This document shows, piece after piece, positions 7,452 to 10,807 of a stretch of DNA of 10,807 bases (positions are counted from its first letter, which is position 1; each line of letters begins with the position of its first letter). Origin of the DNA: Haplosporangium gracile (Eukaryota > Mortierellomycota > Mortierellomycetes > Mortierellales > Mortierellaceae); assembly GCA_015499985.1 (NCBI GenBank), contig JAAAUF010001174.1, positions 1-10,807 on the forward strand. The letters run 5' to 3'. Under the pieces are notes generated by a model that had not been told where the DNA came from, did not search any database, and was given only the letters and a program-made list of their open reading frames with translations. The position numbers and the translations under genes are program-made.

Positions 7452-10093
7452 TTATTCCTCCTTGGGGCGAAGTCCGAGAACGCGCATGTGCTCCAAGTGT
7501 GATGAGAATGCCTGCCAGAATGTATCCTATGGTTGCATACATAGTCAGTCATAAAGTGAGAAAGGTAAGTTAGTTTTTTCCTTACTCACAACAATCAATT
7601 CCTTGTCAATCATAATTCATGTCTGTGTATCCAAGTGCGCTGGCTGTTACCTTGACGAGGTAGGGAACCTTGTACTCAGTACAAGCGTCGCGGATGATAG
7701 ACAAGATCTCGGGGTAGTAGTGCTGCGACACGTTAGGGAACAGATGGTGGACAGCCTGGTAGTTCAAGCTTCCGGTGATGCTGGTCCAGATGTACGAGTT
7801 GTGAGCGTAATCTTGAGTAGTCTCGACCTGCATAGCAGCCCAGTCCTTCTGGATGATTCCGTTCTCATCGGGCAAGGGCCACTCGACCTCCTCGACAACA
7901 TGGTTGGCCTGGAAGGTCAATGCAAGCCAGTAGGAAGAAATCATGTCGGCGATGGTGAAAAGGATCAATACCTTCTTGAGAGGGAGGACCTGAAGAGGTA
8001 CGTAGATGCGATACCAGAAGAAGAAGATTTTGCCTCCCCAGAACATGACGGTGTGCCAGAGCGAGATGGGGTTGACACGGATAGCATCGTTGGTCCCGAC
8101 AAAGTAGAGAATGTTGACATCCTGAATACGGACCTTGAAGGCCAACAATCCGTACAGGAAGGGAACAAACATGTGCTGGTTGATATGGTTCCAGAACCAC
8201 TTTTGGTTGGGCTTGATGCGACGGACATCGTGCTCTGCGGTGGAAACATCAGGATCGGCTCCTGCAATGTTGGTGTAAGGGTGATGTCCAAGCATGTGCT
8301 GGTACATCCAGACCAAGTACGAAGCGCCGTTAAAAAAGTCGTGAGTCGCTCCCAGAATCTTCCATACAGTAGGGTTGTGAGTCGCTAGAAAAGTGAAGTA
8401 AGACTTGTTAGCAAACGACTGCGTTGAGATGGTTGTTGATGCGCTCAGAAGGCGTTGTCAATGGAATAAAATTTAAATTGCGAGTAGAGGAGTAGAGGAG
8501 TATGAACATACTGGAGAAGTGAGAGGCATCGTGGAGAGGGTTGAGTCCAACTTGGGCACAAGCAAAGCCCATGATGACAGCAAAGATCACCTGAAGCCAT
8601 GTGCGCTCAATGACATAGGGAACAAAGAACTGTGCGTAGTAGGAGAGAAGCAGCGACGCAAAGATAAGGAAGTAACGCCCCCAGATCTCGGGTCTGTTCT
8701 ATTCTCAGAAGTAACAGAGAAAAATATTGTAGGTACGCGCTGTATCAGTATCACTGTCTCATTCATGCTCCTTGCCCATTCGTCCCTTCAACTCGTACTA
8801 TAAACCCCTTTGGTTTACCTTGGGATCTTTGCCAGTGTCCTTGAAGTAACCCTCCACCCTGGATTTGACATCCTTGTGAAAGCCACTGGGCTCAGGGAAG
8901 ATTGGCAACTCGTTGGAGACCAGCTTGCCAACGTAGTACTTCCTATTGCGCGTTTTTAGAAAATGTGATTCCTGTTAGCCAACCGTGCACACTATTTTGC
9001 ACCACACATAGTGCTTTTCCTTGTCCATGCGGTCAAAGTAAAGCAACAAAAGTCGCATGTTTTTTGTAGTTGTAGTTGTTCCCGTACTTCATGATAGCAT
9101 CGCCGGTGCCAAACGCGTGGTACATGTCAAACACCTGTAAAGTGAATAAAGACGAAAAAAAAAAAAAGTTGCGGTATGGAACAAAGGGGGTAACGGGAGG
9201 AAGAGGAGTTAGTTTGGATTTTTTTGTGTGCATGAGAGCTGAAACCTTTTGATTGGATCCTCTACGAGAGATTGTTGCTCGCGCACGCAATTGCATGGAT
9301 CGGGACCAGGCATGAAAAACACGACGCAGCAGATAAACAACAGACCCACAGACGACAACACTCATAAACAATCCCATCTGATACGTACTGGGGTGACGTC
9401 TCTGCCTGCTCCAAGCAAGAGCGTGTCCACACCACCAGGATGGCGGTTCAAGAATTTGGTAACATCGTAGACCTAAAGGGTAACAAAGTAAAAGGGAGAC
9501 ATGGGTTAGAAACCTGACTTGATTGAAGAGAGAGAGGGTGTGTGTGTGTGTGTGTGCGTTGTACGGTGGGGCTCCAAAAGAGACAAAAGTGTGTCCATTT
9601 GCGCATAAGAGCCACTTTTTTTTGTAGGTGGAAGCAGGCCACTTTTTGGTGTGTGCAAATGGGTAAAAACAAAAACCAAAAAAGTCCGATACCGCCAGTA
9701 TATTTTATTTGTACGAGGGAAATGGAAAAGCGAATATCGGTCGAAAAAGGTCCGGATCTGGCGACAGGTGGGGGAGGAATCCTGAGAACAACTGAGGAAT
9801 CCAGTTGACTACTTACGTTGCCACGAACAGCGACATAAAGGTCTCCCGCAATGTTGTGCTTTGCCAATTCCTCCCTATTGAAATAGATCAATGATACAAT
9901 GAACACATTGGTTGCAAGACGAGCAAGAGAACAGTGGTTAGTTAAAAGTGTGAGATTTTTTTTCAAGTTTTTCTTTCAGGCACCAGCAAGGGTCAACTAT
10001 CCGTGCGAGTGAACTTTTTCCCCCTTTTTTGTTGTTGTCGATGAGAAAACGAAGAGGTTTTTTTTACCAGGTGAATTCCTTTTCCGCGCCCAT
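7452..10093 (-). CDS. DES1: Delta-5 (acyl-lipid 8-3) front-end fatty acid desaturase, 8 exons
   Basis: Introduces the delta-5 double bond into dihomo-gamma-linolenoyl chains, giving arachidonate, at the ER using cytochrome b5 electrons. Exons by descending coordinate: 10093-10068, 9874-9817, 9472-9389, 9134-9088, 8942-8819, 8698-8512, 8384-7651, 7526-7452. They total 1335 nt, 444 aa plus stop, close to the 446 aa I recall for the M. alpina enzyme. All introns are GT...AG with consistent phase. The fused N-terminal cytochrome b5 domain has HPGG at residues 39-42 and the second haem-ligand candidate H62 (MYHAFG). Histidine boxes are HDASH (169-173), HMLGHH (205-210) and QAVHH (385-389). The Gln in the third box is typical of front-end desaturases. 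Hydrophobic membrane spans lie at about 122-143, 148-165, 286-303 and 313-332. The protein ends RPKEE. The start is MGAEKEFTW in a strong context (A at -3, G at +4). Delta-5 rather than delta-6 specificity rests on remembered near-identity to the Mortierella delta-5 enzyme. Confidence 0.96.
8482..8502. repeat. Short 8-bp tandem repeat in desaturase intron 6
   Basis: The unit gagtagag occurs about 2.6 times in tandem, ten bases inside the donor of intron 6 (8385-8511). On the sense strand it is a pyrimidine-rich tactcctc array next to the 5' splice site. It probably arose by replication slippage; no function is evident. Confidence 0.75.
9538..9556. repeat. (GT)n microsatellite in desaturase intron 2
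   Basis: Nine and a half GT units follow directly on a short (AG)5 run (9527-9536), within the 344-nt intron 9473-9816. It is a compound dinucleotide repeat, potentially length-variable between strains and usable as a marker. On the sense strand it is (AC)n followed by (CT)n. Confidence 0.92.
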
Positions 10094-10310
10094 GGTGCTG
10101 TTTGTTTTTTGTGGATGGGATGATGAGGGGTGTGGGTGTTTTTTTTTTGAACTGATTCGGAAGGGAGAGAGTTGAGGAGAGAAAGGGACCGAAACCGTAT
10201 CGTCTTTAAAAAAGATTGTTCAGCAGAGATAAATGGTCAGGGCAGGGCAAGGCAACGCTTGTCTACTCTTTTTCCCCCAACGATAGCACCGGCTGCACGT
10301 GACCATATCA
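10094..10310 (-). promoter_or_regulatory. Delta-5 desaturase promoter and 5' leader
   Basis: The sense strand immediately before the ATG is A/C-rich (aaacagcaccATGG, a strong initiation context). It is preceded by an A10 run (10139-10148) and a pyrimidine-rich stretch (10150-10190). TTTTTAAAGACG at 10201-10212, about 108 bases upstream of the ATG, is the best core-promoter candidate. It is identical to the element upstream of the phospholipase D gene. A CACGTG E-box lies at 10296-10301. In fungi such E-boxes are bound by bHLH regulators, including phosphate, sulfur and lipid-gene factors; the factor here is unknown. Confidence 0.5.
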
Positions 10311-10732
10311 GACGCCACTAACTTCACTGACGAAAAATAATTCAGGGGCATCAAGGGGGAGATATCCGACCTGGCATTTCAGTAACCAGGGTTGATCAGA
10401 TACTAATTAGGTGATCACTTGTGGTAAGAATCATTAAGGGCTGGTACTGCTAAGAAATGAGCCGACATTATCAGCCAGGAATAAATAGCAAGATATTTCA
10501 TGAGCTGCTGCAAGCGCTTCGTTGACACTAAGCTGTGCGAACATAAGGTAGAATGCAGTTTTATTAGAGTACGACTAATGGTGCAAATACAAAAAAAAGA
10601 CGTAGAGGAGGCAAGGGTAAGTCGTCGAAGGTGTCAAAAAACATTCTCGGGAGCAATTGGACATATCAGTACAAATTCGATAGCGAACGCGACACTTCCA
10701 AAAATGGAGTTCTCAAAATTTCGAAAAAAAAG
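10311..10732. other. Upstream region with a weak plus-strand open frame
   Basis: No supportable gene. A 95-codon plus-strand frame (10500-10787) has a segment RRCQKTFSGAIGHIS that faintly recalls the KxFSGxIxR core of BED-type zinc fingers found in hAT transposases. The paired cysteines and downstream His/Cys are not in place and flanking residues are unconvincing. I treat it as a possible decayed fragment or chance frame. Small GATC-containing inverted motifs (tgatca) recur around 10393-10418. Confidence 0.3.
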
Positions 10733-10746
10733 GAGTGACGTCACTC
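10733..10746. promoter_or_regulatory. Palindromic CRE/ATF-type site
   Basis: gagtgacgtcactc is a perfect 14-base palindrome containing TGACGTCA, the consensus for CREB/ATF-type bZIP factors (Atf1/Sko1 in fungi). It lies about 640 bases upstream of the desaturase ATG and could also serve a gene beyond the window edge. The match is exact; occupancy and target are inferred. Confidence 0.5.
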
Positions 10747-10807
10747 TATCTTTGGGGAACAGGACAATGGGCGCCATAATTCTCTAATTGGCTGCCATTA
10801 TTGCGGG

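Noticed and set aside
7606..7650. An alternative desaturase C-terminus (VTASALGYTDMNYD) if the last intron is retained.
   Set aside because: A consensus gtaaca donor and atag acceptor at 7650 and 7527 join to an exon encoding DTFWQAF and ending RPKEE, the C-terminus known for this enzyme; retention may occur but is not the main product.
7603..8388. A 261-codon plus-strand open frame opposite the largest desaturase exon.
   Set aside because: It is the antisense shadow of a conserved coding exon; its valine/aspartate-rich product matches no family, and the minus-strand exon carries all three histidine-box contexts and clean splice sites.
9033..9377. A minus-strand frame ending in NYNYKKHATFVALL after the cytochrome b5 region, suggesting a separate short protein.
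   Set aside because: It is read-through from desaturase exon 4 into intron 4; splicing at 9087/8943 restores the expected DAIMKKYYVG.

Overview
The window reads as nuclear DNA of a filamentous early-diverging fungus, most probably a Mortierellaceae species (Mortierella in the broad sense). The main reason is a gene for a delta-5 front-end fatty acid desaturase whose spliced product follows my memory of the Mortierella alpina arachidonic-acid pathway enzyme almost residue for residue. Both genes contain many short spliceosomal introns (about 90-470 bases) with GT...AG ends. Homopolymer A/T runs, glutamine-rich coding tracts and pyrimidine-rich leaders also fit. Genus and species cannot be settled from the sequence alone.

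Layout: two complete protein-coding genes lie in tandem on the minus strand. Reading in the direction of transcription (right to left), 10807-10094 is the upstream region of the desaturase. It holds a TTTAAA core-promoter-like element, an E-box and a palindromic CRE/ATF site. The delta-5 desaturase gene runs 10093-7452 (8 exons, 7 introns, 444 aa). A 1267-base intergenic stretch (7451-6185) carries the desaturase 3' end and the promoter and leader of the next gene. A phospholipase D of the PX-PH-HKD (Spo14/PLD1) family runs 6184-60 (12 exons, 11 introns, 1495 aa). Its stop codon lies 59 bases from the window edge. I rebuilt both gene models by eye from splice sites, reading-frame phase and protein-family conservation. 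In both, the exon lengths sum to a whole number of codons with consistent phase at every junction.

Functionally the two genes fit a lipid theme. The desaturase inserts the last double bond of arachidonic acid into a dihomo-gamma-linolenoyl chain, normally on ER phosphatidylcholine. Phospholipase D hydrolyses phosphatidylcholine to phosphatidic acid and choline at PI-phosphate-marked membranes. Their adjacency may be chance, but a 12-base promoter element is shared upstream of both.

I found no RNA gene, CRISPR array or intact mobile element. The most interesting signals are inside the phospholipase D gene: two stop-free introns whose lengths are multiples of three, beside conserved catalytic blocks; a roughly 290-residue low-complexity insertion before the second HKD motif; and a Trp/Lys-rich polybasic patch next to a glutamine tract. 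No wholly new system is evident.
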